This document shows, one piece after another, positions 9,031 through 20,500 of a stretch of 64,000 nucleotides of DNA. A program made the position numbers and the translations under genes. The DNA is from Dermatemys mawii (lineage: Eukaryota > Chordata > Testudines > Dermatemydidae), in contig ML677455.1 of the NCBI GenBank assembly GCA_007922305.1, positions 62,001 to 126,000 on the forward strand. Reading direction: 5' to 3'. The notes beneath the pieces are model-generated. The model did not search any database. It worked only from the letters and a program-made list of their open reading frames with translations, and was not told the DNA's origin. Each line of letters begins with the position of its first letter. Within the stretch, counting starts at the first letter, position 1.

Positions 9031-11590
9031 ATTAGGTATCACTGGTCTACAATTTTTTAGAAGTCGTCTGCTTCAGAGACAAAATGTGATATTTATTATG
9101 TATTTTGATGTGCTGAATTCAAATATAACAATTAAAACAACTGATTGGCTACTGTTTCTAAGATATTTAAGTTTTTACATTTTATGTCTATGTATATTGT
9201 GTAGATAGTAGAGTTTTAATCATAAATTGTAAACCTAGGTCTTTTCATGTGTTTATGGTTGCTTTACATGATAATATTTCACCTGTCCTGTTTATGTAAC
9301 ACTTTAAAAATCAGCAAAAGGGTTATATAAATAAAATGTATTATGAAACAAAAGGCAAAAAAACTATTATGTATATAGTTTAGTCCTATTCAGTGTCTAC
9401 TCGGCGCTTCTTGGCTTGTCTCTTGTATTCATTAAATGGAGCATCTCTTGTCACTGTCCAGCAATAGTCTGCAAGCATTGATGGGCTCCATTTGCCCTGA
9501 TAGCGTTTCTCCATTGTTGCAATGTCCTGGTGAAATCGCTCGCCATGCTCGTCGCTCACTGCTCTGCAGTTCGGTGGAAAAAAATCTAGATAAGAGTGCA
9601 AAAAATGTATCTTTAGTGACATGTTGCAACCAAGGCTTTTGTATGCCTTGAGGAGGTTTACCACCAACAACCTTTAGTTGTCTGCCTTGTTGTTTTCGAG
9701 AAAATGTATTGCCGCTGACTGGAAGGCTTTCCATGCCGTCTTTTCCTTGCCACGCAGTGCATGGTCAAATGCATCATCTTGAAGAAGTTCACGAATCTGA
9801 GGACCAACAAAGACACCTTCCTTTATCTTAGCTTCACTTAACCTTGGAAATTTTCCACGGAGGTACTTGAAAGCTGCTTGTGTTTTGTCAATGGCCTTGA
9901 CAAAGTTCTTCATCAGACCCAGCTTGATGTGTAAGGGTGGTAACAAAATCTTCCTTGATTCAACAAGTGGTGGATGCTGAACACTTTTCCTCCCAGGCTC
10001 CAATGACTGTTGGAGTGGCCAACCTTTCTTGATGTAGTGGGAATCTCTTGCACGACTATCCCATTCGCAGAGAAAACAGCAGTACTTTGTGTATCCAGTC
10101 TGCAGACCAAGCAAGAGAGCAACAACCTTCAAATCGCCACAAAGCTGCCACTGATGTTGGTCATAGTTTATGCACCTCAAAAGTTGTTTCATGTTGTCAT
10201 AGATTTCCTTCTTATGGACTGCATGACCAACTGGAATTGATGGCAAAACATTGCCATTATGCAGCAAAACAGCTTGAAGACTCATCTTCGATGAATCAAT
10301 GAAGAGTCTCCACTCATCTGGATCGTGAATGATGTTGAGGGCTGCCATCACACCATCGATGTTGTTGCAGGCTACAAGATCACCTTCCGTGAAGAAGAAT
10401 GGGACAAGATCTTTTTGACAGTCATGGAACATGGAAACCCTAACATCACCTGCCAGGAGATTCCACTGCTGTAGTCTGGAGCCCAACAGCTCTGCCTTAC
10501 TCTTGGGTAGTTCCAAATCCCTGACAAGGTCATTCAGTTCAGCTTGTGTTATGAGGTGTGGTTCAGAGGAGGAGGATGGGAGAAAATGTGGGTCCTGTGA
10601 CATTGATGGTTCAGGACCAGAAGTTTCATCCTCTTCTTCTTCCTCGTCTGACTCAAGGGAGAATGATTCTGGTGCATCAGGAACCGGCAGTCCTTCTCCG
10701 TGGGGTATTGGGCATATAGCTGATGGAATGTTTGGATAATGCACAGTCCACATTTTCTTCTTTGACACACCTTTCCCAAATGGAGGCACCATGCAGAAGT
10801 AACAATTGCTGGTATGATCTGTTGGCTCTCTCCAAATCATTGGCACTGCAAAAGGCATAGATTTCCTTTTCCTGTTCAACCACTGGCGAAGATTTGTTGC
10901 ACAAGTGTTGCAGCATATGTGTGGGGCCCACCTCTTGTCCTGATCTCCAATTTTGCAGCCAAAATAAAGGTGATAGGCTTTCTTAACCATAGTGGTTATA
11001 CTGCGTTTTTGTGATGCAAAAGTCACTTCACAACAAACATAGCAGAAGTTATCTGCACTGTTCACACAAGTACGAGGCATCTCTGTTCACTTTGGCTAAA
11101 CAGAAATGTGTCCCTTTGCAAAATCAAACACTGACAAATAAGAGATCATGACACTGTATGATTTCTAGAGCTGATATAGGGCAATTTGTTCAGCAGAGTG
11201 ATGTAAGCTTCGTTATGATTGCATCATCCATGACTTCTAGGAATAACATGATGCAATTCATATCATGTATGACGCAATACCAGCTTCAGATTGCATCATT
11301 CATTGTTTTGCCTAAAAAGCAAGTACTGTCCAAACCCAGTCATAGATTTATTCATAGATCCAGTCAAAGATGTATTTTAGTCATTTCTGGTTTAAATTGA
11401 GATTCCTTCCCTTTATAACTCACTTATCCTCCGCCATTCCCACATCAAGGGTCGTATATACTGACCCACTAGCATATCTTGAAAACTAGAGCCAATCAAC
11501 AATTTTAAGCATCATTTTCGTTCTCAGTGACCCAGAATTAGTAAAGTTTGACTACATTTATTTCAGAAGCATTTTGGCTGTAGAGCAGTT
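9030..11590 (-). mobile_element. DNA element carrying a 564-codon reading frame
   Basis: The element is delimited by the inverted defensin-intron block, which stops near 9030 and resumes near 11590. About 2.56 kb was therefore inserted as one unit. It contains the minus-strand reading frame at 9386-11080 and AT-rich flanks. Clear terminal inverted repeats were not identified by eye. I recognise the coding sequence and its 3' flank as a repeat with many near-identical copies in turtle genomes. Confidence 0.65.
9386..11080 (-). pseudogene. Transposon-encoded zinc-binding protein, one internal stop
   Basis: The frame starts 'MPRTCVNSADNFCYVC' and runs 468 codons to an in-frame TAA (9674-9676). 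It then continues in the same frame for 95 more codons to the natural stop at 9386. The total of about 564 residues with a single nonsense codon suggests a recent loss. Visible features are cysteine pairs at residues 13/16, 56-60 and 93/96, an acidic stretch near residue 145, a second CxxC in 'YCCFLCEWDS', and the C-terminal motifs 'SDEHGERFHQDI' and 'MEKRYQGKW'. From memory the family occurs as multi-copy, unnamed proteins in turtles and many invertebrates. A transposase role is inferred, not shown. Overlapping plus-strand frames are shadows. Confidence 0.75.
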
Positions 11591-11700
11591 CAGTCTGGAA
11601 GGAATTTGTTCAAACCCTTCAGTTTCTAAATATTGCAGCCATCCATCCCAGTGCTGAGCCTGTTTGGCCTTACTCAATCAATCACCACTCTATAGCGTGA
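11590..11700 (+). repeat. Inverted fragment of defensin intron 1 (right half)
   Basis: Continues the block interrupted at 9030: 'cagtctggaaggaatttgttcaaacccttc.gtttctaaa' matches the reverse complement of 39245-39300, 20930-20990 and 49365-49425. In the complete units this lies about 400-500 bp upstream of the mature-peptide exon. Homology fades after about 11700, and no plus-strand mature exon follows. Confidence 0.75.
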
Positions 11701-11985
11701 ATCACCATAGAAACGAGAGTATTCCATGCTCCTTTTACATATCTGGCCTACCCACCAGTCTCATATCTGGGGCATGTACACTTTTGTTTTTATTTTTTTT
11801 TATGGTGAAATTTAGGGTTGATAGTTTGAGTGTGTTTTTATAGGTGAAGTTAGGGGTAAAATTTGTTTTTAGAGAAAAATACTAGTTTGCACTCCCTTCC
11901 CTGTTCCTACACTAACCCCTTTTCTAACACAATGCTTTTTCTCATTAAAGGCAAGTCCTTCCAGGGCTGGTCTCAGCAGTGGTCA
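11700..11985. other. Intergenic, nothing recognised
   Basis: AT-rich sequence with a poly-T run near 11790. No exon or known repeat is supportable. Confidence 0.45.
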
Positions 11986-12399
11986 CAGGGCAGTTCTTAG
12001 GCATACACAGCATACGCGGCTGCGTAGGGCACCCGAAAATTTGGGGCACCATTCTTCTCGCTGGCTGCATCTGGACTCCTCTCTTCTCCAGCCCCACCCC
12101 CATGCTGGGCCAGCGGGCTTCTCCCTGACCCCAACCCCGATCCCTCCCTCAGTCATTCCTCAGCCAGCCGAGAGGACCAGCATCTGGCTCTACTGCCCCA
12201 GCCCCGGGGAACCCAGAGTAGTGTGGTAACCTGGCCCACCACCACCCAGAGCGAAGTCCCTCCCTGGACCCTGCCTGCACCACTTGGTCTCTGGCAGGAG
12301 TCAGGTTGGGGCCAGGACAGGAGGAGCCAAACTTCCACATGAGTCAGTGGGGGAGGGAAAAGCCAGGAGGAGGGGACTTAAAGTGACAGTGCGCTTGTA

Positions 12400-13090
12400 T
12401 GGGGAGATGTCAGCAAACCAGTAAAGTGACTGACACCACCATGGCTCACTGCTAAAAGCAGCCAAGTCAGCAGGCAATAAATTGGCCAAGTCACATCCTC
12501 AGCTTGAGGGGAGGGCCTTCTGGGTGCCACAGAAAGGACAGCTTCACCCCACATCCTTCCTGATATGAACTGTGTTGAAGTTGCTGATACATGCATTTTG
12601 GAAGAGCAGGATGTGCCCCAGGAACGTCTATTGGGGCCTCAAGGCTGCAAACTCTGGAAAAACCCACACCTGATTAATCAATAACCAGAAGGAACCTCTT
12701 GCTTGACCACTGGAACTGCTTGCTTAACAAGTGTTTTTTTAAGATACATGTTATTCCATTACTAATGTATAAATAAGGGGGAAATGTCTGAGGTAATGGG
12801 ACTCTTCTGGACTCTCCCTGTGGATATATCTTGCAGTCCCCAGTGGCAGACGGGCTGCCGCTGTGCCACTCGAGAGCCACGCTCAGCTTCGGTAATTATG
12901 GAGGGTTGAGGGTATTTTACTAACCTGTTGCGAATGTGTGTAAGTGCTTGAGGCTAAAGTGTAGCTTTAAGTGAAAGCACTCTTGTGATGTCCTGTTTGA
13001 GCCAGCCATCTATCCATCGGACAGTCGTGTCTCCCCTGCTTTATTTCCTGACACTACCTCACACAGAGTAATAGTTACCAAGAGCTTTGG
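12400..13090 (+). mobile_element. Possible LTR nested in the hAT-like element
   Basis: The segment has a TATA-like 'tgtataaataaggggg' at 12767-12782, followed by 'ggactctccctgtggatatatcttgcagtcccc', an arrangement typical of a retroviral-type LTR. No coding sequence or clear terminal duplication was found, and the boundaries are estimates. Confidence 0.35.
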
Positions 13091-13135
13091 GTTGAAAGAA
13101 TGTCAGGTAAGATGCTCACTGCCTCAAACTTCCCT

Positions 13136-13345
13136 AACACACACACACACACACACACACACAGTCTCACGAATCACAGTCCCGCAATATAGATTGCCTC
13201 ACACACACACAATCTCAAACATACACTTTGTCACACAGTCTCCCAACACGCAGTCTCACAAACACACAGGCTCTCTCTGTCTCCCTCACATACATAGGCT
13301 CTCTCTCACACATACTTATATATGGTGTCACACACACATACTTGT
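13136..13345. repeat. (CA)n microsatellite, pure then degenerate
   Basis: A pure (AC)n tract at 13136-13162 is followed by CA-rich degenerate repeats ('cacacacacaatctc', 'cacacagtctc', 'cacatac') to about 13345. Long open frames on the plus strand here are artefacts of the repeat. Confidence 0.9.
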
Positions 13346-14206
13346 ATTATTGTTGTTTTTATTGTTTCTTGGTACTTCGTGTCAAAATGCTCGTGGTGAG
13401 TCAGGAGTGGCGAGGGGCTGCAGGAATGCCATGGGCTCTGGCAAGATGCAGCCCCCAGGTTACAACACAAAGCCAGCCTGGAGCCACTGCCGCAGCGTCT
13501 GCTGCGTATGAAGCTCGGTGTCTGTCAGCAATGTCGGGGAGGGATCCCGGGGAGGACCACAGGCAGGGGAGGTGGCTGTGCCCCCTCAACGCACTGGGGT
13601 CAGTGGCGCCGGCTGAGGACCACCTTCAGTGGAGCAGAGGGTCACCAGTTTAATAACACTGCCTAGGGCCCCATGAATCCTAAGGACGGCCCTGACTGGT
13701 CATGATAAGGGGTATGAGGGAAAACTGGAAGGAGGGCAGAGGGATATCGCCAAGAGAAAAGGAGCCAGTTTGTGGAGAAAAGATGGAGGTAACAATATTC
13801 TGCTGCTGCACAGAAATGCAAGGCAGCTGTGAGTTCCATTGTTTCTCCACCTCCACGGGAGGACCCCACATGGCTGCCTCAGTTAAACCCAGACTTGCAA
13901 AGTAAGTCTGGTTTTTATGAGCTTGGGTCTTTGGCACTTGTCTGGAAGCTCAGGTACAAGAGACGGGGGTCCTTGTGGCGGGGAGATTTGGGAAGCAAAT
14001 GGAGCAGAGCAAGGCTCGACATGCCATGGAGCGTGCTGATGTCACCATTGATCACTGTGCAGCCAAGCTGTGACTGAACCAAGCTTCTCTGACAAAGGAA
14101 GAAGGAAATGGCAAAGATATATCCATGTGAGCTCCCTGAAACATACAATATGTATGTCCCCTTGCCTAGAACACCCCTGGGTGGATTGAGCATATAACAG
14201 TCACAT

Positions 14207-14212
14207 TTTATT
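14207..14212 (-). terminator. Polyadenylation signal of gene A
   Basis: AATAAA on the minus strand, 306 bp downstream of the gene A stop codon. The corresponding AATAAA is kept at the aligned position in unit C (43957-43962). This is the first canonical signal in the conserved 3' block. Confidence 0.6.
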
Positions 14213-14517
14213 TTAAATATATTTAATTTAAAATAAATAGCAGCGAGGGATTTTTATGAAAAAGAAATAGCAAAGCAGCCCCCATGTGCCAATCAAAACA
14301 CTCATACACCCATTTGCAATACACCGTCACAAACAATTGCTTTTTTTAAAGGGAGAAGAACAAGCTATTAGGGGTGACACAAGGGCTCCCTTGTGGATTT
14401 TTTCCAGCTTGCGAGATTCTTTGCAGCCCATATGAAAAGCATCCAAGGATTTTAGAAGCAAGGCATCGTCTGCCAGATTCCCAGCGATCCTGCATTGACA
14501 TTCTCTGCTGCCATTGC

Positions 14518-14529
14518 TCAGTCTCTGTG
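14518..14529 (-). CDS. Gene A terminal coding exon (3 codons plus stop)
   Basis: The acceptor on the minus strand is 'tttcttctctttttgcag', followed by CAC AGA GAC TGA in the phase required by the GTAAGT donor of the mature exon. The same acceptor and an in-phase TGA occur in unit C (44248-44250) and unit D (59777-59788). That three-copy agreement is the main evidence for this very short coding exon. The 3' UTR continues toward 14190. Confidence 0.75.
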   Translation of the reverse strand, partial: HRD

Positions 14530-17500
14530 CTGCAAAAAGAGAAGAAACTTTCACATTCTATGCTTATATCCATTAAAACAAGAACAATATAATGTTACAT
14601 TTCAAATGCAAGGTAGAGCAGGAATTTCCCCATCATTTTATATCATGTGCATATGTAACACCAAGAGACACTGGTCAACGGTGTGTGAGATTGAACTTGT
14701 GGCTATTGGAGCTTACTCCATGAGCCTCTACCACATGAGCTAAAAGTCACCTCTATTAGCTAACGCTGTAGAGCAGACTTAATCTTTTATTATATCTAAG
14801 CATGTGTTCTGGCTGCTGACCTGGCTCCTGAAGTAAATATGCTGGACTTCTGAACATGGATCTCCCCTCCCTTTGTCCCAACTCTCCAGTAAAGGAGGCA
14901 GATTCTCATTTTCTTACAAAAGTCCTTCTTATTAACATTTTACACAGTTAAAGTGCAACCACAAAAAATCAAGTCACTGTGCAACTTAAATAAGAAGCCT
15001 GGCAAATTAAATATAAAACTGCTGGAAATATCATGTACAATATCATAGAAATGGTCATCAAACTTTTTTAAAAAGTTGCCATTTTAAATTCCATTGAGGG
15101 AATTAATCATAATTGTGAATTTTAAAAATATTGACTATCTCTAGGATATATAGAAAAATAAAATCAAAAATATATAAGATGTAGAAGAACGTGACTCACG
15201 TCCATGTTCAGTTTTCCTTTCAAACACACTTTTGCCAATATCAAAAACGACAAAAACAAATACTGAATGACATGATCAATCATCAGTAATCCCTAAAGGT
15301 CGAGGATGATCTTTCACAGTTTTTATTTTCCATGTGTCCTTTGGTGACTGAAGAGTCTGAATCTTGAGCCACAGGCTGATTGGCAGGCATTGCAGGTGGT
15401 GTTGGAAGACAGGGTTGGGCTGTGATTGCTGCATGACTGTTGTCTTTCCTTTCTTTTTTGGCTGGTTTCTGGGACCAAGTCAAAGCAATTTTCCTCAAAA
15501 GTGGATGCTCCTTCTCTGACAAGTCTCCATCAGTTATCTCTATCCTGGGCTGCTGTCTCTCAGTGTATGGTGTTGATGCCACATCTCTTGATGTTTATCC
15601 TGAAGGTGTTTTTAAAGCATTTCTTTTGGCCTACTAATTTCCTTTCTCCTTTGGTGAGTTGGGCCTACAGCATTTGTTTTGGTAAGTGTACACAAGGCAT
15701 GCACACACAGTGCCCGCTCCACCTCAGATAGTGCTGGATAATCACTGAGGATGTTGGCCTCTATGAGGACACTGATATTAGTGTGATAATCCTCCCACTC
15801 TATGTTGAGGATCTTCCAAAGAGAGTGCTGGTGCTGGCATTCCAGGTTTTTCAGGTGTTTTCTGTAGGTCATCCAAGTCTCACAACCTTAGAGGAGAATT
15901 GGGATTACCACTGCTTTATAAACTAAAAGTCTAGTGTGTGTTCTGATGTTGTGATTGTTGAACATCCAGCAATACAGTCTGCCAAAGGCAAGTCTGGCAC
16001 AGTGAATTCTGTGCTGAATCTCGACATCTATATCCGCCCTCTGTGAGAGACAGCTGCCAGGATAGGCAAAACATTCTACATTTTCCAGTTCTTCTTTGTC
16101 AATGTAGATCTTCCTTGCTGGTTGGATGATTGGCCAGGGACTGACTGGTGGAGAAATTTTGTTTTGCTAATGTTCAGAGTTAGCTCTAAGCTTTTGTAAG
16201 CTTCAGAGAAACAATTAAAGGATGGTTGTAGCTCTTTCTTTGAGTGTGCAACTACAGCACAATCATCGGCATGCTGGAGTTCAGTTATTGTTACCACTAT
16301 TACTTTAGTTCTGGCATGGGGATGAGAAAGGTTGAAAAGGTTGTCGTCAGTCTGATATTGGATGCCAATGCCCTGTGGCAGACGGTCTTGGGATAGTGTC
16401 ATCACAGTTGCTAAGAAAATGGAGGAAAGGGTGGGTGCTTGACACAACCTTGCTTTACGCCAGTTCAGATGACAAAGGGCTCAGAGTAGAGCCACTGCAC
16501 GGGATGGAGGCAGTCATCTGGTTGTGGAGGAGTCTTACAATGGTGATAAATTTGCTTGGGCAGCCAAACTTTGACATGATTCTCCACAGAGCCTCACGGT
16601 CGATAGAATCAAAGGCTTTGGTCAGATCGATAAAGGACATATAGAGCTCTTGGTGTTGTTCTTGACATTTTTCCTGGACCTGCCTATGAAAACCACGTTG
16701 GTTGTGCCTCATGGTCTGAAGCCACACTAGGCCTCTGGAAGTACTTCCTTTGCAAGAGGGAGCAGGCGATTCAGTGAGATTCTAGCAAGAATCTTCCCAG
16801 TGATGGAGAGGAGAGCAATGCCTCAATAGTTGTCACAGTGGGCCCTGTCTCCCTTTTTGGAAATGGTGACGATGTTAGTACTAAGTCAGCAGGGAATTCT
16901 TCAGTGTGCCAGATTTTGAAGAGCAGCAAGTGAAGCTTGTTAGTCAGCGTGTCTCCTCCCCATTTTCAGTACTTCAGCTGGTTCACCATCAGGACCTGAT
17001 GCTTTATTGTCCTTCATTTGTTTAATTTCTTTGCAGGCTCCCTTAGGTGCTGGTGGGTTGGCGAGAGTTTCCCAGATTAGGTGCTAAGAAACGGAATCAG
17101 AGGTGTCATCAGTCACAGCTGATTCTTGATTTAGAAGCTTTGGGGAGTGCTCCTTCCAGTGCTCTTTGATGGATTCATTATCTTTAAGAGGGGCACTACT
17201 ATCTTTGGATCTTAGAGGTGTGAGGCCACATGAGTTGGTCCATTCAGAATCTTTCTCTCACAAAAATAACTTTGCATATCATGTCTGTCAGCAAATGTTT
17301 GGATTTATTTTGCTTTGTTCTCCCACCATTTGTTTTTCATTTGTCAGGTCTTCCTTTTAACTTCAGCTTTGAGCTGATGGAAAGAGCTTTGCTTCTGACT
17401 GCATAGTGCTTGGTTCTGCCACTTGCAGAAAGCTTTTCTCTTCTGGTCCAAAAGGGATGTAATATCAATGTTGTTGTTCTCAAACCAGTCCTGATGGCAG

Positions 17501-20500
17501 CAGATAGCAAGGCCTATGGATTCCTCACAAACCTCATGGGTGGTCTCTTTTAGGGCTTCCCAGTCTTCTTTGATGCTTGGGTTGTCATTTCCAGGTGTGC
17601 ATATGGCCAGTTTTTCACTGAGGAGTGTTTGAAAGTTCTTTTGGTGAACTGTGGATTGAGGTCTTTGGATGTTGCATTGCCCTCTGTGTGATTTGGATTG
17701 CTTTCTATGTTTCTGTGCAATCCAGACTGACATGACTGACCTCACCAGGTGGTGGTCAGTGCCGCAAGCATCAGCTCCTCTCATGACACAGCTGATTTGG
17801 ACATCTCTTAGATCCCGTGTTCTTACAATGACATAGTCTGGGAGGTGCCACTGTTTTGAGCGGGGCTGTTGACAAGTTGTTTTATACTTATTGCTTTGTC
17901 TGAAGATTGTGTTTATGATCACAAGCTCGTGCTCTGCCTATGTGCTGAGTAAAAGGATGCCATTGGAATTGATCTTGCCCACTCCTTCCTTCCTAGTGGT
18001 GCTACTCCATCCATTAGAATCTCAGACAACTCTTGCATTAAAGTCCCCTAAGAGGATGAATTCTCCCATCAAACTAGCTACCACATCTCATGGTTGTGGA
18101 AAGCCTACATAGATGGGACAATCCCTCCTGCAGCTGCTTCGGCACAGCTGCAGCACTGCCATTATGCCATTGTAGCAGTTTATGTGTAGACAAGCCCACA
18201 CTGTCTGGGAAAATCTCTCACCCCTCCCAACTTCTTCTCCGAGTCCTGTCTCTGCTGAAATATTAATTTGCACATGATGGGAATCCTGCAGAGTTCGAGG
18301 GAAGATCCAGCAGGTAATAAGAGGGATAATATGTGTTACAGATAAGCAATGTGACCAAGTTAACTTTACTCTAGGAAACTTCATTTTTAAACTGGTAGAA
18401 AGAAATTCTGAGCAATGTTAGCGTTGAAGTCACCAAGGTTTGTAATTGCTCTGGAATTCTAAAAGGAGAAATGCAGTGTCTCTGGGTATTTGGTGAGCTA
18501 CCTTAAGCATAACTTAGCATAAATCTTTAAAGCGCACTGGTACTTATCGACTTGTGTTGAAGAGTGAGCCCATCCGATAATATATATGTGTGACCCACTG
18601 GTCAGTGTGTGTTATGCATCCCCCTAGGGAGAGGCTGTGAGTCTGTTACAGCAAAAGAGATTGGATTTTTTGTTCAAGCTGAAGACACTTGCAAGTTTAG
18701 CTCTGGACGGCTCTGGTTCAAACCACAGAATGCTGGCCCAGCAGGCATGGCAGCAATCACAGGTGTGCTCAAAAGCACCTCTATCCCACAAACACACACA
18801 AGAGCAACCTTATACTCAATATAGTTCCTCAAATTTGCTGGATCTAGATCCAGATATTGTGTTACACAGCTCCAAGAATGCTGCACTGCACTTGCTGGAT
18901 CTGCAATTCTCACATTTTCAACCTTTTGTTCATTTCTAATTTTTCACATTGGGTCATTCTGGATGGACTCTGTAGTGAGGACCCAGCCCCAAACTGAGTT
19001 TCAATGTTCTTCCATTTTTGAGTGAAGTAATTTGAAAAAAAAAACCCCAAACCCTCTTCTACTATTATAAAATCATGATTATCTCCACACTGATCTTTTC
19101 ATGATCAGACTTCATTAGCGAATCAGTTTCCCCAGTTGTATGGTTTGTTTAGCCCACATCTGAACCAAAACCTCCCCCATCTGGGGAAAAGGAAAGTCAA
19201 AAAAAGAAAAAAAAAACACTGGGTTTTCTCAGTGGCTGAGTGAACATTTCTTCCTCTCAGTTGTTTTCAAGTAGAGTTCCTGAATTCTCTTCTCTGAACT
19301 CCTCACAGTTTGCTATTGCAGGCTTTGTTTTTAAACCACTTCTTTTTGTCCAGATCAGCCCTCCTGCTCTTCCCTGTACTCTTTCTCGCCAGAGAGGCTC
19401 ACTACAGATCCCACCAACTCCCCTCTGTCTGAAGACTCCTTTCATATCCAGAAATGATATCCAGAAAGGAAGCCTTTCCAGAAATGGACAAACATGAGAA
19501 GAAGGGGTTATAATGGAATCAGATTGGCAGCTGTCATTATGGTGAGTGCTGCCAAGAAGATTCCTTGGTTGAAGTAATTGAAAAACTGGATCCTTCTGCC
19601 AGTGACTAAGAGAATGACATAAAATTCCTGAAAGGCTTAAAAGTAGAAGCGTCAATCAGAAGCCAACATGTTACTAGTTATTCTAGTTTTTCTGTGACCG
19701 ATTCAATCATTTTATATTGGGATATGACAGAGCCTACATATACTTGCGTGCACGCGCATGCGCGCACACACATACACACACACTTTGAAACACAACTCAA
19801 ACTTGTACATATTTCTTTTGGGAAAACTAAGCATTAAATTCATAAAGAGCAGCCATTTGGGAATCAAAGGTCCAGCCCAAGGATACCAAGGAGACACATC
19901 CACCAGGCTCTCTCCTGGGGACTTTACTTTTGTCCTTCCCTGTTGTTTTGCATATTCTAAAATGAAGCAACAATGTAGAAACAGGGACGAATCTAGCCAT
20001 AGACCCTGTTCTTAGTTCATAATAATTCCTGTGCTGCCCTCCTTGCAAGCATTGTCCTGGAGTGATGCTCAGACGGGCAATGCCTGTAGCTCTGAGCACT
20101 TTGGAGACTCTGGGTTGCTCCATACCATGGACGTGCCATTGGCAGCCTGGGTAGAGCAGCTGTAATGTTATTCTAGCCCATAATTCCCAGATAGTCCAGA
20201 ATCAGGACAGCACAAAAGTTTTCTTTGTCCCATGGATGTGCCATGTGTTCTGAGCCTCCAAGGTTATTAAACCACAACTATAGAAAGGAGAGACACAAAT
20301 ATTCTGTTTACACAGTTGTAGAATGCGACATAGAATCCTAAACTTACTTCACTTTTACAACAAGGGATCGCAAAGCTGCAGTGTCCAAACCGTTTACTAA
20401 AGGGACATCCAAAAAGGAAGCAGAAGCCTCCAGCGTTTTTACATTGTTTGAAGTTTTGGGGATAAGGCTGGATGAATCCTGCACAGAAAAAGAAACAGTT

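Larger units (their letters stand above)
11986..13694. mobile_element. hAT-like element with nested sequence and near-perfect TSD
   Basis: Left end 'cagggcagttcttagg' and right end, read on the reverse strand, 'cagggccgtccttagg' form terminal inverted repeats. Flanking octamers AGTGGTCA (11978-11985) and ACTGGTCA (13695-13702) match at 7 of 8 positions. The left arm ('cacagcatacgcggctgcgtagggcaccc') and right arm ('cctagggccccatgaatcctaagg') are turtle-typical. The middle (about 12400-13390) contains an LTR-like segment and CA-rich simple sequence that look like later insertions. Confidence 0.8.

Noticed and set aside
10010..10740. Plus-strand frames opposite the transposon protein
   Set aside because: Shadows of the 9386-11080 minus-strand frame.
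13092..13653. Two overlapping 140-codon frames
   Set aside because: Generated by the (CA)n repeat and the right arm of the hAT-like element.
14346..14573. 75-codon minus-strand frame at the 3' end of gene A
   Set aside because: It spans an intron-exon junction. The splice-consistent reading uses only three codons before TGA, and the longer frame is not conserved in units C or D.
14655..14790. Possible tRNA gene
   Set aside because: A and B box-like words are present, but the cloverleaf cannot be formed and the sequence fits a SINE.
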